This document shows positions 1 through 8,319 of a stretch of 64,000 nucleotides of DNA, piece after piece. The stretch covers positions 186,001 to 250,000 of the forward strand of contig NZ_JAOCAH010000005.1 of assembly GCF_029839275.1 (NCBI RefSeq), written 5' to 3'. The position numbers were made by a program, and so were the translations under genes. Numbering within the stretch: position 1 is the first letter of the stretch; each line of letters starts with the position of its first letter. The notes beneath the pieces were generated by a model. The model worked only from the letters and a program-made list of their open reading frames with translations, had not been told where the DNA came from and did no database searches. The stretch comes from Pseudomonas sp. GD03944. GTDB lineage: Bacteria; Pseudomonadota; Gammaproteobacteria; Pseudomonadales; Pseudomonadaceae.

Positions 1-162
1 GCGCGCCGGTAGGCAACGGTGCCGCGCGTGAGGTGCGCGCTATCAGCAGCGGAAGGCATTGAAAAGGCTCATGAAGACCGGGTCCGGGAAAACGGCGCGA
101 AGCCTAGCACGCGGCTTCGCGCAAGCGCACATGCACGAATATCTCGACTAACTCGCCTGGAC

Positions 163-176
163 TTGACCCGGATCAA
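163..176 (+). promoter_or_regulatory. ANR/FNR-type box upstream of napE
   Basis: The sequence TTGACccggATCAA matches the FNR/ANR consensus TTGAT-N4-ATCAA at nine of ten defined positions. Its centre is about 72 bp before the likely napE start. If it works as a class II site centred at -41.5, transcription would begin near position 211, and TAAGGT at 199-204 would be a weak -10. Oxygen-sensing control of nap is known in pseudomonads; its use here is inferred. Confidence 0.7.
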
Positions 177-191
177 GGGTCTATACCCTTG
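174..191. promoter_or_regulatory. 18-bp palindrome overlapping the ANR box
   Basis: CAAGGGTctatACCCTTG is a perfect inverted repeat of 7-bp arms around a 4-bp centre, sharing its first three bases with the ANR box. The right arm contains TACCCTT, a match to the NarL/NarP heptamer TACYYMT, but the arms point outward rather than in the usual 7-2-7 order. It could bind a second regulator such as NarL; this is inference. Confidence 0.35.
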
Positions 192-240
192 TATCGAGTA
201 AGGTCTAACTGAACGCGACGCTTCCATGGAGTTGGCAGAG

Positions 241-408
241 ATGCACACCGCCCCTGAAAAAGCGGCATCGAAACGCAAGGAAACCCGTCTGTTCCTGTTT
301 CTCATCGTTGCCCTGTTCCCGCTGTTGTCGGTCGCCCTGGTCGGCGGCTACGGCTTCTTCATCTGGTTCCTGCAGATGCTCCTGGGTCCACCCGGCCCAC
401 CCAGCTGA
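241..408 (+). CDS. napE: NapE, small membrane subunit of periplasmic nitrate reductase
   Basis: This 55-aa protein has a short charged N-terminus (KRKETR) followed by one strongly hydrophobic segment at about residues 18-48 with the [18 protein letters not shown] signature of NapE. NapE is a single-pass inner-membrane protein of unknown role encoded first in many nap operons. The ATG at 241 is preferred because GGAG lies 9 nt upstream; an upstream in-frame ATG at 226 would give 60 aa but has no Shine-Dalgarno sequence. It is followed after 32 bp by napD. The ferredoxin gene napF, which sits between napE and napD in P. aeruginosa, is absent. Confidence 0.85.
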   Translation: MHTAPEKAASKRKETRLFLFLIVALFPLLSVALVGGYGFFIWFLQMLLGPPGPPS

Positions 409-440
409 CCTCCCTTCCCGATTCCCTGGAGCCACGGATC

Positions 441-701
441 ATGGCCGCCACCCTGCACATCGCCAGCTTGCTGGTACACGCCCGCCCCGAACTGTTCGAG
501 GCGGTGAAGGCCAACCTGCGCCACCTCGACGGCCTGGAGCTGCACCAGGAAAGCCCCCTGGGCAAGCTGGTGGTGGTGCTCGAGACCGAACACGAAAACC
601 AGATCCTGCAACGCATCGATCAAATCGCCGCCCTGCCCGGTGTACTCAACGCCGCGCTGGTCTACCACGAACTCCTCGCCCCAGAAGGAGATGCACCATG
701 A
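441..701 (+). CDS. napD: NapD, maturation chaperone for NapA
   Basis: An 86-aa cytoplasmic protein of the NapD family, which binds the twin-arginine signal peptide of NapA and holds it back until the molybdenum cofactor is inserted. The sequence shows the usual ferredoxin-like fold pattern: an N-terminal strand [12 protein letters not shown], a central GKLVVVLE strand, and a last segment [13 protein letters not shown]. Length is normal for the family (about 80-110 aa). Its stop overlaps the napA start by 4 bp (ATGA at 698-701), so the two are translationally coupled, which fits a chaperone and its client. Confidence 0.9.
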   Translation: MAATLHIASLLVHARPELFEAVKANLRHLDGLELHQESPLGKLVVVLETEHENQILQRIDQIAALPGVLNAALVYHELLAPEGDAP

Positions 702-3202
702 ACCTCACCCGCCGTGAGTTCGCCAAGGCCCAGGCGGCCGCCATTGCCGCGGCCGCCGCCGGGCTGCCGATCGCCACCTCGGCCAGCAACCTGATTACCG
801 AAGCCGACATGACCAGCCTGGAGTGGAACAAGGCGCCCTGCCGGTTCTGCGGCACCGGCTGCAGCGTCATGGTCGCCACCCGCGACAACCAGGTGGTCGC
901 CACCCACGGCGACGTCAAGGCCGAGGTCAACCGTGGGCTGAACTGCGTCAAGGGCTACTTCCTGTCGAAGATCATGTACGGCAGCGACCGCCTGACCCAG
1001 CCGCTGCTGCGCATGACCAACGGCCAGTACGACAAGCAGGGCCAGTTCCAGCCGATCAGCTGGGACCAGGCCTTCGACATCATGGCCGAGAAGTACAAGC
1101 AAGCCCTGAAGACCAAGGGCCCCGAATCCATCGGCATGTTCGGCTCGGGGCAATGGACGGTGTGGGAAGGCTACGCCGCCAACAAACTGATGAAAGCCGG
1201 CTTCCGTAGCAACAACATCGACCCCAACGCCCGCCACTGCATGGCCTCGGCGGTGATGGGCTTCATGCGCACCTTCGGCATGGACGAGCCGATGGGCTGC
1301 TACGACGACATCGAGGCCGCCGACGCCTTCGTGCTCTGGGGCTCGAACATGGCCGAGATGCACCCGATCCTCTGGAGCCGCGTCACCGACCGCCGCCTGA
1401 GCCACCCGCACACCAAGGTCGCGGTGCTCTCCACCTTCGAACACCGCAGCTTCGACCTGGCGGACATTCCGCTGGTGTTCAAGCCGCAGACCGACCTGAT
1501 GATCCTCAACTACATCGCCAACCACATCATCCAGAGCGGTGCGGTGAACAAGGACTTCGTCAACCGCCACACCCGCTTCGCCAAGGGCGCCGACGACATC
1601 GGCTACGGCCTGCGCCCGGACAATCCCCTGGAAATGCAGGCGAAGAATGCCGACAAGGCCAACACCTGGAGCGACATGTCCCTCGCCCAGTTCAGCGAGT
1701 TCGTCAAACCCTACACCCTGGAGCGCACCGCCCAGGAAACCGGCGTGCCGGCCGAACGGCTCAAGGCCCTGGCCGAGCTGTACGCCGACCCGAACCGCAA
1801 GGTCATGTCGTTCTGGACCATGGGCTTCAACCAGCACACCCGGGGCGTGTGGGCCAACAACCTGGTCTACAACATCCACCTGCTCACCGGGAAGATCAGC
1901 GAGCCGGGCAACAGCCCCTTCTCGCTCACCGGCCAGCCGTCGGCCTGCGGCACCGCCCGGGAAGTCGGCACCTTCTCCCATCGCCTGCCGGCGGACATGG
2001 TGGTGACCAACCCGAAACACCGCGAGACCGCCGAGAAGATCTGGAAGCTGCCCGCCGGCACCATCCAGGAGAAGGTCGGCTTCCACGCCGTGCAGCAGAG
2101 CCGCATGCTCAAGGACGGCGTGCTGAATGTGTACTGGACCCAGGTCAGCAACAACATGCAGGCCGGCCCGAACATCATGCAGGAAGTGCTGCCGGGCTGG
2201 CGCAACCCGGACAACTTCATCATCGTCTCGGACGTCTACCCCACCGTCTCGGCCCAGGCCGCCGACCTGATCCTGCCCAGCGCCATGTGGGTGGAAAAGG
2301 AAGGTGCCTACGGCAACGCCGAACGCCGCACCCAGTTCTGGCACCAGCTGGTCAGCGCCCCGGGCGAGGCCAAGTCCGACCTGTGGCAGCTGGTGGAGTT
2401 CTCCAAGCGCTTCACCACCGATGAAGTCTGGCCCGCCGAGCTGCTGAGCAAATCGCCGGAATACAAGGGCAAGACCCTGTATCAGGTGCTGTTCACCAAC
2501 GGCCAGGTCGATCAGTTCCCGAGCGAGCAGATCGAAGCCGGTTACCGCAACGACGAAGCCAAGGCCTTCGGCTTTTACCTGCAGAAGGGCCTGTTCGAGG
2601 AATACGCCCAGTTCGGCCGGGGCCACGCCCACGACCTGGCGCCGTTCGACAGCTACCACGCCGCCCGCGGCCTGCGCTGGCCGGTGGTGGACGGCCAGGA
2701 AACCCGCTGGCGCTACCGCGAGGGGCACGACCCCTACGTGGCCAAGGGCAGCGGCGTGCAGTTCTACGGCTACCCGGACAAGAAGGCGATCATCTTCGCC
2801 CTGCCCTACGAGCCGCCAGCCGAGGCGCCGGACGCCGACTACCCGTTCTGGCTGGCCACCGGCCGGGTCCTGGAACACTGGCACACCGGCAGCATGACCC
2901 AGCGCGTCGACGAGCTGCACAAGGCGGTCCCCGACGCCCTGGTGTACATGCACCCGGACGACGCCAAGACCCTCAAGGCCCGCCGTGGCAGCGAGGTGAA
3001 AGTGATCAGCCGGCGCGGCGAGATGCGCGCCCGGATCGAGACCCGGGGCCGCAACAAGCCGCCGCGCGGCCTGGTGTTCGTGCCGTTCTTCGACGCCAAC
3101 AAGCTGATCAACAAGGTCACGCTGGACGCCACCGACCCGATCTCCAAGCAGACCGACTACAAGAAATGCGCAGTGAAGATCGAACTGGTCAGCCTGGCCT
3201 GA
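698..3202 (+). CDS. napA: NapA, periplasmic nitrate reductase catalytic subunit
   Basis: Large Mo-bisMGD subunit (834 aa) that reduces nitrate to nitrite in the periplasm. A twin-arginine signal is visible at residues 4-15 ([12 protein letters not shown]), followed by an alanine-rich hydrophobic stretch. The 4Fe-4S cluster cysteines are C48, C51, C55 and C83 (CRFCGTGC, then NCVKG). The molybdenum-ligand cysteine is C181 in NARHCMAS. The C-terminal molydopterin-binding domain contains [17 protein letters not shown]. An open frame extends far upstream of 698, but the ATG at 698 is preceded by AGAAGGAG and gives the TAT signal, so the upstream part is not coding. Electrons come from NapC through NapB. 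Confidence 0.97.
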   Translation: MNLTRREFAKAQAAAIAAAAAGLPIATSASNLITEADMTSLEWNKAPCRFCGTGCSVMVATRDNQVVATHGDVKAEVNRGLNCVKGYFLSKIMYGSDRLTQPLLRMTNGQYDKQGQFQPISWDQAFDIMAEKYKQALKTKGPESIGMFGSGQWTVWEGYAANKLMKAGFRSNNIDPNARHCMASAVMGFMRTFGMDEPMGCYDDIEAADAFVLWGSNMAEMHPILWSRVTDRRLSHPHTKVAVLSTFEHRSFDLADIPLVFKPQTDLMILNYIANHIIQSGAVNKDFVNRHTRFAKGADDIGYGLRPDNPLEMQAKNADKANTWSDMSLAQFSEFVKPYTLERTAQETGVPAERLKALAELYADPNRKVMSFWTMGFNQHTRGVWANNLVYNIHLLTGKISEPGNSPFSLTGQPSACGTAREVGTFSHRLPADMVVTNPKHRETAEKIWKLPAGTIQEKVGFHAVQQSRMLKDGVLNVYWTQVSNNMQAGPNIMQEVLPGWRNPDNFIIVSDVYPTVSAQAADLILPSAMWVEKEGAYGNAERRTQFWHQLVSAPGEAKSDLWQLVEFSKRFTTDEVWPAELLSKSPEYKGKTLYQVLFTNGQVDQFPSEQIEAGYRNDEAKAFGFYLQKGLFEEYAQFGRGHAHDLAPFDSYHAARGLRWPVVDGQETRWRYREGHDPYVAKGSGVQFYGYPDKKAIIFALPYEPPAEAPDADYPFWLATGRVLEHWHTGSMTQRVDELHKAVPDALVYMHPDDAKTLKARRGSEVKVISRRGEMRARIETRGRNKPPRGLVFVPFFDANKLINKVTLDATDPISKQTDYKKCAVKIELVSLA

Positions 3203-3213
3203 GGAGAACCGTC

Positions 3214-3699
3214 ATGAGTTACCGCCTGCTGCCCCTGCTGTTGCTGGCCGCCTTCGGCCTGGCCTTCGCTGCCGAAGTCAATTACCCGCTGGACGCGCCC
3301 GCCCCCGATGGGCGGCGCCCCGGTGGCACCCTGAGCCAGAGCCTGCCGGCTCCGCCCATTCCCAACGACGAAAACAAGGACATCAAGCGCGAGCGCAATT
3401 ACCCGGAACAACCGCCGACCATCCCCCACAGCATCCGTGGCTACCAGGTCGACATCCACGGCAACAAGTGCCTGGCCTGCCACAGCCGGGCCAACAGTGC
3501 CCGCAGCCAGGCGCCGATGATCAGCATCACCCACTACATGGACCGCGACGGCCAGGCCCTGGCCGCGGTGTCGCCGCGCCGCTACTTCTGCACCCAGTGC
3601 CATGTGCCGCAGAAAGAGGTGGGCACCCTGGTGGGCAACGACTTCAAGACCATCGACACCATCCTGCAAGACGAAGCCAACGCCAAGCAGAAGCCCTGA
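3214..3699 (+). CDS. napB: NapB, diheme cytochrome c subunit
   Basis: This 161-aa protein passes electrons from NapC to NapA in the periplasm. It has a Sec signal peptide (residues 1-20, ending AFAA) and two heme c attachment motifs, CLACH at 86-90 and CTQCH at 126-130, as in all NapB proteins. The ATG at 3214 follows GAGGAG by 6 nt; an in-frame upstream start at 3166 would overlap napA and destroy the signal peptide, so it was rejected. Nine base pairs separate it from napC. Confidence 0.95.
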   Translation: MSYRLLPLLLLAAFGLAFAAEVNYPLDAPAPDGRRPGGTLSQSLPAPPIPNDENKDIKRERNYPEQPPTIPHSIRGYQVDIHGNKCLACHSRANSARSQAPMISITHYMDRDGQALAAVSPRRYFCTQCHVPQKEVGTLVGNDFKTIDTILQDEANAKQKP

Positions 3700-3708
3700 G
3701 GAGGCGAC

Positions 3709-4305
3709 ATGAAATCATTGATCGCGCTGCTCAAGGACTACTGGGGCATCCTGCGACGCCCGAGCGTGCACTACAGCCTGGGCTTCCTGACCCTGGGCGG
3801 GTTCATCGCCGGAATCATCTTCTGGGGCGGCTTCAACACCGCCCTGGAAGCCACCAACACCGAGCAGTTCTGCATTTCCTGCCACGAAATGCGCGACAAC
3901 GTGTACGTCGAGCTGCAGGACACCATCCACTACAGCAACCGCTCCGGCGTGCGCGCCACCTGCCCCGACTGCCACGTGCCGCACCAGTGGACCGACAAGA
4001 TCGCGCGCAAGATGCAGGCCTCCAAGGAGGTCTGGGGCAAGATCTTCGGCACCATCAGCACCCGCGAGAAATTCCTCGAGAAGCGCCGCGAGCTGGCCGA
4101 GCACGAATGGGCACGCCTGAAAGCCAACGACTCGCTGGAATGCCGCAACTGCCACGGCTTCGACTTCATGGACTTCACCCGCCAGAGCCCCCGGGCCCGG
4201 CAGATGCACTCCACCTCCCTGGCCGACGGCAAGGCCACCTGCATCGACTGCCACAAGGGGATCGCCCACAAACTGCCGGACATGCACGGCGTACCGGGTT
4301 GGTAA
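3709..4305 (+). CDS. napC: NapC, tetraheme quinol dehydrogenase
   Basis: Membrane-anchored NapC/NirT cytochrome c (198 aa) that oxidises quinol and feeds NapB. One N-terminal membrane anchor lies at about residues 22-44, and four CXXCH heme motifs are at 55-59 (CISCH), 85-89 (CPDCH), 145-149 (CRNCH) and 178-182 (CIDCH). The Met of the SCHEM motif after heme 1 is present, as in quinol-oxidising members. It is the last gene of the operon. There is no napGH, so NapC should be the only quinol route. No strong terminator follows; the next 350 bp hold tandem repeats. Confidence 0.96.
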   Translation: MKSLIALLKDYWGILRRPSVHYSLGFLTLGGFIAGIIFWGGFNTALEATNTEQFCISCHEMRDNVYVELQDTIHYSNRSGVRATCPDCHVPHQWTDKIARKMQASKEVWGKIFGTISTREKFLEKRRELAEHEWARLKANDSLECRNCHGFDFMDFTRQSPRARQMHSTSLADGKATCIDCHKGIAHKLPDMHGVPGW

Positions 4306-4324
4306 TGCCGGTGGGCTGGCACTC

Positions 4325-4488
4325 GTAGGGTGGGTTAGGCGCCGGGCCAAAAATCCGGCCCAACCCAACGGTTTCAAAGCGCAGTAACCCACCGAAATAT
4401 TGCCGGCTCGATACCGCTGGTGGGCTACGTGGCGCACCCGTAACGCAGCAATCAGCCAAGACCGGTGTGCGCCACTAGCCCACCCTAC
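4325..4488. repeat. 164-bp dispersed repeat, copy 1
   Basis: The unit starts GTAGGGTGGGTTAGGCG and ends GCCCACCCTAC, so its ends are inverted repeats. Inside are further inverted pieces (GTAACCCACC and GGTGGGCTACGTGGCGCACCC). It is about 85 percent identical by eye to the unit starting at 4505. No ORF is conserved between copies, so it is probably a non-coding, REP/MITE-like element. Confidence 0.75.
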
Positions 4489-4504
4489 AGGCGAATTCGT
4501 AGCC

Positions 4505-4667
4505 GTAGGGTGGGTTAGGCGCCTGGTCACAAGTCAGTCCCAACCCACTGGTTTCGAGGCGCCGTAACCCACCAGCTGTTGCCGGCTCGATACCGCTGGC
4601 GGGCTACGTGGCGCACCCGTAGCGCAGCAATCAGCCAAGACCGGTGTGCGCCACTCGCCCACCCTAC
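4505..4667. repeat. 163-bp dispersed repeat, copy 2
   Basis: Second, tandem copy of the preceding element, separated by 16 bp. The right two thirds (from TTGCCGGCTCGATACCGCTG onward) are nearly identical to copy 1, while the region after GTTAGGCGCC is more divergent. A shortened relative, in the opposite orientation, lies at 37386-37453. Confidence 0.75.
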
Positions 4668-4708
4668 GGGCTGTTCAAAACCGACGTGCGCGGATGAATC
4701 GTGTACCT

Positions 4709-4732
4709 GTAGGAGCGGGCTTGCCCGCGAGC
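4709..4732. repeat. Pseudomonas REP element
   Basis: GTAGGAGCGGGCTTGCCCGCGAGC has the Pseudomonas REP form: the GTAGGAGCGGGC head and a GCGGGC/GCCCGC stem with a TT loop. It is a single, isolated copy. Confidence 0.7.
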
Positions 4733-4793
4733 TCTTCTGCCCGTAGCCATGGATCGATCCTGCGCGCCAACCGCACCTTTCAGAATCGCGGGC

Positions 4794-4900
4794 AAAAAAA
4801 ACGGGAGCCTTATAGGGGCTCCCGTACTCGAACTCAGAGAAAAGTCGGCTCCGGAATACCCGGACACCAACTACAACCTCACCTGCGTCCCATAAGAAAC
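4794..4900 (-). ncRNA. Probable small RNA, possibly RgsA/P16-like
   Basis: On the minus strand a perfect 9-bp hairpin (ACGGGAGCC / GGCTCCCGT, 4801-4825, 7-nt loop) is followed by eight T residues, an intrinsic terminator. No minus-strand gene lies to its right to account for it. About 80 bp upstream, CCAGACTAGG (complement of 4906-4915) resembles a sigma-S -10 element (CTATACT), which would put the start near 4900 and give a transcript of about 107 nt. Size, terminator and RpoS-like promoter resemble the Pseudomonas sRNA RgsA (P16), but I recall its sequence only loosely, so identity is tentative. Confidence 0.5.
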
Positions 4901-5019
4901 GCACGCCTAGTCTGGCAAAATGCCACGCGACTATCCGTTTAGCTTTGTTGCGCCTTTGCAAAGAAATGTAAACGCCCGTTTGACTGGCCGCCCCCTCCCA
5001 CAACCGGCAGAATGCCCCG

Positions 5020-5727
5020 ATGAACGATTACCTCCCCGCCTGCTGCACGCCCCTGGCCGATCATTGGCCGCTGCCCCACGTCCTGGCCGAGGCGCGACTG
5101 ATCAGTACCCGCTTCACCCCCGAGCACCTGGACAGCCAGGATTTCGCCCGGTGCGCGATCCCGCAGGTGCGGGGCGTGGCCAAGCGCCAGACCGAATACC
5201 TGGCCGGTCGCCTGTGCGCGCGGGAGGCCCTGCGTCGGGTCAGCGGCCTGGCGGTGGTGCCGGGCATCGGTGAAGACCGCGCACCGCAATGGCCGGCCGG
5301 CCTGAGCGGCTCGATCACCCACGGCACCGGCTGGGCCGCCGCGGTGGTCGCCCCCGCCAGCGCCTGGCGCGGGCTGGGGCTGGACGTGGAACAGCGGCTG
5401 CCGGTGGAACGCGCCGACCGCCTGGCCCCGGAAATCCTCACCCCGGATGAATGGCGGCGCATCCAGCACCTGGCCGACGAAGAACGCGCCTGGCGCGTCA
5501 GCCTGACCTTCTCGCTCAAGGAAAGCCTGTTCAAGGCGCTCTACCCGCTGACCCTGCAGCGCTTCTACTTCCACGACGCCGAACTGGCGGCGCTGCAGGA
5601 CGACGGCCGCGCGACCCTGCGCCTGCTGATCGACCTGCACCCGGAGTGGCTGAGCGGCACCGAGGTGCAGGGGCAGTTCGGCGAATTCGACGACCACCTG
5701 CTGAGCCTGGTGGCAATCGCCCCCTGA
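5020..5727 (+). CDS. 4'-phosphopantetheinyl transferase (EntD/PcpS type)
   Basis: The enzyme moves phosphopantetheine from CoA onto acyl- or peptidyl-carrier proteins. The 235-aa sequence shows the family motifs: GLDVEQ at 120-125 with Mg ligands D122 and E124, and FSLKESLFKA at 164-173 containing E168 and K172. An EntD-type N-terminal part is also present (CAREALRR). In pseudomonads this type (PcpS in P. aeruginosa) serves both fatty-acid and siderophore synthesis. It stands alone; the promoter is presumably in the 120 bp after the sRNA promoter, so the two may be divergently transcribed. Confidence 0.9.
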   Translation: MNDYLPACCTPLADHWPLPHVLAEARLISTRFTPEHLDSQDFARCAIPQVRGVAKRQTEYLAGRLCAREALRRVSGLAVVPGIGEDRAPQWPAGLSGSITHGTGWAAAVVAPASAWRGLGLDVEQRLPVERADRLAPEILTPDEWRRIQHLADEERAWRVSLTFSLKESLFKALYPLTLQRFYFHDAELAALQDDGRATLRLLIDLHPEWLSGTEVQGQFGEFDDHLLSLVAIAP

Positions 5728-5793
5728 GCAGCAAGGCGCCCAACGCGGCAGGCAAATCCGATAGAATTCGCCCATTGCCGCCCGGAGTGCCCC

Positions 5794-7083
5794 ATGCGCG
5801 AAGAACTGAACCAAGGCCTGATCGATTTCCTCAACGCCTCCCCCACCCCTTTCCACGCCACCACCAGCCTGGCCATGCGCCTGGAGGCGGCGGGCTACCG
5901 CTACCTCGACGAACGTGCGCCCTGGCAGACCGAAGCCGGCGGCCGCTACTACGTCACCCGCAACGACTCCTCGATCATCGCCTTCAAGCTGGGCAAGCGC
6001 TCGCCCGTCGACGGCGGTATCCGCCTGGTCGGTGCCCACACCGACAGCCCCTGCCTGCGCGTCAAGCCCAACCCGGAACTGCAGCGCCAGGGCTTCTTCC
6101 AGCTCGGTGTCGAGGTCTATGGCGGTGCCCTGCTGGCCCCCTGGTTCGACCGTGACCTGTCCCTGGCCGGCCGAGTGACCTACCGCCGCGACGGCAAGGT
6201 GGAAAGCGGCCTGATCGACTTCTACCAGCCCATCGCCGTGATCCCCAGCCTGGCCATCCACCTCAACCGCGAGGCCAACCAGGGCTGGGCGATCAACCCG
6301 CAGAACGAACTGCCGCCGATCCTGGCCCAGCTCGGCGGCAGCGAAAGCGCCGACTTCCGCGCCCTGCTCACCGAACAATTGGCCATGGAGCACGACTTCA
6401 ACGCCGACGCGGTGCTGGACTACGAGCTGAGCTTCTACGACACCCAGAGCGCGGCGGTGGTCGGCCTCAACCAGGACTTCATCGCCGGGGCCCGCCTGGA
6501 CAACCTGCTGTCCTGCTACGCAGGCCTGCAGGCGTTGATCGAAGCCGGTGACGACGAAACCTGCGTGCTGGTCTGCACCGACCATGAAGAAGTGGGCTCC
6601 TGCTCGGCCTGCGGCGCCGACGGCCCGTTCCTCGAACAGGTGCTGCGCCGCGTGCTGCCGGAAGGCGACGATTTCGTGCGCACCCTCCAGCGCTCGCTGC
6701 TGGTGTCGGCCGACAACGCCCACGGCATCCACCCGAACTACGCCGACAAGCACGACGGCAACCACGGCCCGAAGCTCAACGCCGGCCCGGTGATCAAGAT
6801 CAACAGCAACCAGCGCTACGCCACCAACAGCGAAACCGCCGGGTTCTTCCGCCACCTGTGCCTGGAAAACGAAGTGCCGGTGCAGAGCTTCGTCACCCGC
6901 AGCGACATGGGCTGCGGCTCGACCATCGGCCCGATCACCGCCAGCCAGCTGGGCGTACGCACCGTGGACATCGGCCTGCCGACCTTCGCCATGCACTCCA
7001 TCCGCGAACTGGCCGGCAGCTACGACCTGGCCCACCTGGTGAAAGTCCTCACCGCCTTCTACGCCAGCGCCGACCTGCCGTAA
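5794..7083 (+). CDS. apeB: M18 family aminopeptidase
   Basis: A cytoplasmic di-zinc aspartyl-aminopeptidase-type enzyme of 429 aa, the normal length for bacterial M18. Visible metal and catalytic residues are H82 and D84 in [17 protein letters not shown]236 in ARLDNL, E265/E266 in DHEEVGS, and H401 in FAMHSIREL. The [10 protein letters not shown] motif near the C-terminus is also typical. It removes N-terminal residues from peptides in general turnover. It has its own ribosome-binding region and is separated by 66 bp from the transferase gene. Immediately downstream is a BIME repeat rather than a classical terminator. Confidence 0.93.
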   Translation: MREELNQGLIDFLNASPTPFHATTSLAMRLEAAGYRYLDERAPWQTEAGGRYYVTRNDSSIIAFKLGKRSPVDGGIRLVGAHTDSPCLRVKPNPELQRQGFFQLGVEVYGGALLAPWFDRDLSLAGRVTYRRDGKVESGLIDFYQPIAVIPSLAIHLNREANQGWAINPQNELPPILAQLGGSESADFRALLTEQLAMEHDFNADAVLDYELSFYDTQSAAVVGLNQDFIAGARLDNLLSCYAGLQALIEAGDDETCVLVCTDHEEVGSCSACGADGPFLEQVLRRVLPEGDDFVRTLQRSLLVSADNAHGIHPNYADKHDGNHGPKLNAGPVIKINSNQRYATNSETAGFFRHLCLENEVPVQSFVTRSDMGCGSTIGPITASQLGVRTVDIGLPTFAMHSIRELAGSYDLAHLVKVLTAFYASADLP

Positions 7084-7106
7084 GGGCTGTACGGTCGTGC
7101 CTTGAA

Positions 7107-7254
7107 GATCGTACCCACGCTCCGCGTGGGTACGCATCAGGGGACGCTCTGCGTCCCAATCGTGAATAGTTCTACGCTATTCGACTCAATCAGCCGACCG
7201 TAGCGGACGCGGAGCGTCCAGGGCTGCATTCCCACGCGGAGCGTGGGAACGATC
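7107..7254. repeat. BIME made of two REP families
   Basis: It contains the palindrome GTACCCACGCTCCGCGTGGG with a following GACGCTCTGCGTC half, then, after about 50 bp, GCGGACGCGGAGCGTCC and TCCCACGCGGAGCGTGGGAA. These are the same units that flank the RAYT gene at 14.8-15.6 kb, here in swapped order. Confidence 0.8.
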
Positions 7255-7278
7255 ACCAGCTGGACGATCAGTAAGCGC

Positions 7279-7995
7279 TCAATCCGGCACTTCGACGCTG
7301 ACATGGATGGCGTCGTGGCGCCAGAACTCCATGTCGCAGTCGATCAGGCGGCCGTGCTGGTCGCGGTTGACCCGGGTGATGCGCAGCGCCGGGCTGCCCA
7401 CCGCCACTTTCAGGGCGGCGGCCGCTTCGTTGTGCAGGGCGGTCGGCACCATGTCGAAGCGCACCCGCCCGTAGTGCACGCCGTATTCGCTGACGTACAG
7501 CTCGGTAAGCGAGCGGGTCAGGTCGAAATCCAGCACGTTGGGAAAATAGGCCGGGTTCAGGTAGTGCTCGACGTACAGCACCAGGCGCCCGTCGATGCGC
7601 CGCGCACGGCGGATCTGGTAGACGCTGGACAGCGCCGGCAAGGCCAGCAACTGGCAGATTTCCGCGTTGGCCGGCAGCAGGCGCGCACTCAGCACCTCGG
7701 TGGCCGGCACCCGGCCCTGCTCGGCGACCATGGCGTGAAAGTGACTGCGCACCAGCGGGTTGTAGGCCACCCGTGCCGGTGACACGAACCAGCCGCGGCG
7801 TTCCTCGCGGTACACCAGGCCCTGGGCCTCCAGCTGGCTGAGGGCCTCGCGCAGGGTAATGCGCGTCGTGTCGAACAGCTCGCTCAGCTTGCGCTCCGCC
7901 GGCAGCTTGCTGCCCGAGGGCAACAGGCCGTGGCCGATCTGTTCTTCCAGGGCGCGGCAGATGGTAGTGATTGCACGCGGCGCTTCATCGCGCAT
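7279..7995 (-). CDS. GntR-family regulator with UTRA domain
   Basis: HutC/PhnF-type repressor of 238 aa. A winged helix-turn-helix occupies about residues 1-75 (LPAERKLSELFDTTRITLREALSQL), followed by a UTRA effector-binding domain (RIDGRLVLYVEHYLNPAYFP). The start at 7995 is chosen because AGAGGA precedes it and homology begins there; an upstream in-frame start at 8178 would add 61 unlikely residues. It is divergent from an ABC-transport/phosphohydrolase operon, and operator-like palindromes lie in the 324-bp gap. Regulators of this kind commonly sense phosphonates or amino sugars and repress the adjacent uptake operon. Confidence 0.88.
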   Translation of the reverse strand: MRDEAPRAITTICRALEEQIGHGLLPSGSKLPAERKLSELFDTTRITLREALSQLEAQGLVYREERRGWFVSPARVAYNPLVRSHFHAMVAEQGRVPATEVLSARLLPANAEICQLLALPALSSVYQIRRARRIDGRLVLYVEHYLNPAYFPNVLDFDLTRSLTELYVSEYGVHYGRVRFDMVPTALHNEAAAALKVAVGSPALRITRVNRDQHGRLIDCDMEFWRHDAIHVSVEVPD

Positions 7996-8010
7996 CAAGA
8001 CATCCTCTTT

Positions 8011-8022
8011 TGGACTAGTCCA
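8011..8022. promoter_or_regulatory. Candidate UTRA-regulator operator 1
   Basis: TGGACTAGTCCA is a perfect 12-bp palindrome 15 bp before the regulator start. It resembles HutC-family operators of the form TGGTCTAGACCA, which suggests autoregulation. Confidence 0.5.
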
Positions 8023-8283
8023 GCCCCATTCCGGGGCATCAGCCGCCTGATCGGAACGACCCTGGCCATGTTTCAAGCCTAGGCAGTCTAGATGACCGGC
8101 AGATGACAACCTGCCTGCAAGCAGGCCCCGTGCCATCAGCCAGCCCGCCATTCGCCCGCGAATCAGGGACTTACCCATGGTCTACGCTTGTTGATCACCG
8201 GTACCCACGGCACATGGACATCTGCCCGGAGCCGCCGGACATAAAACTGTCACCTGTCGGGCCTAGATTGGCTTGGGTCTTGC

Positions 8284-8295
8284 TGATCTAGACCA
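8284..8295. promoter_or_regulatory. Candidate UTRA-regulator operator 2
   Basis: TGATCTAGACCA differs by one base from the HutC-family consensus TGGTCTAGACCA and lies 24 bp before the first transporter gene. It probably overlaps that promoter. The rest of the 324-bp divergent gap (7996-8319) holds no gene that I can support. Confidence 0.55.
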
Positions 8296-8319
8296 ACCCT
8301 CACCGCAAAGGAGTTTCAG

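Noticed and set aside
662..2953. Very long minus-strand open frame opposite napA
   Set aside because: It is antisense to napA, has no Pseudomonas-like protein features and is rich in Val/Gly/His runs expected from the reverse complement of GC-rich codons.
4527..5003. 158-aa minus-strand frame through repeats and the sRNA region
   Set aside because: It runs across the tandem repeat and the terminator hairpin, and has no start signal.
4939..7137. 732-aa minus-strand frame opposite the transferase and aminopeptidase genes
   Set aside because: The same antisense artefact; both plus-strand genes show clear catalytic motifs.
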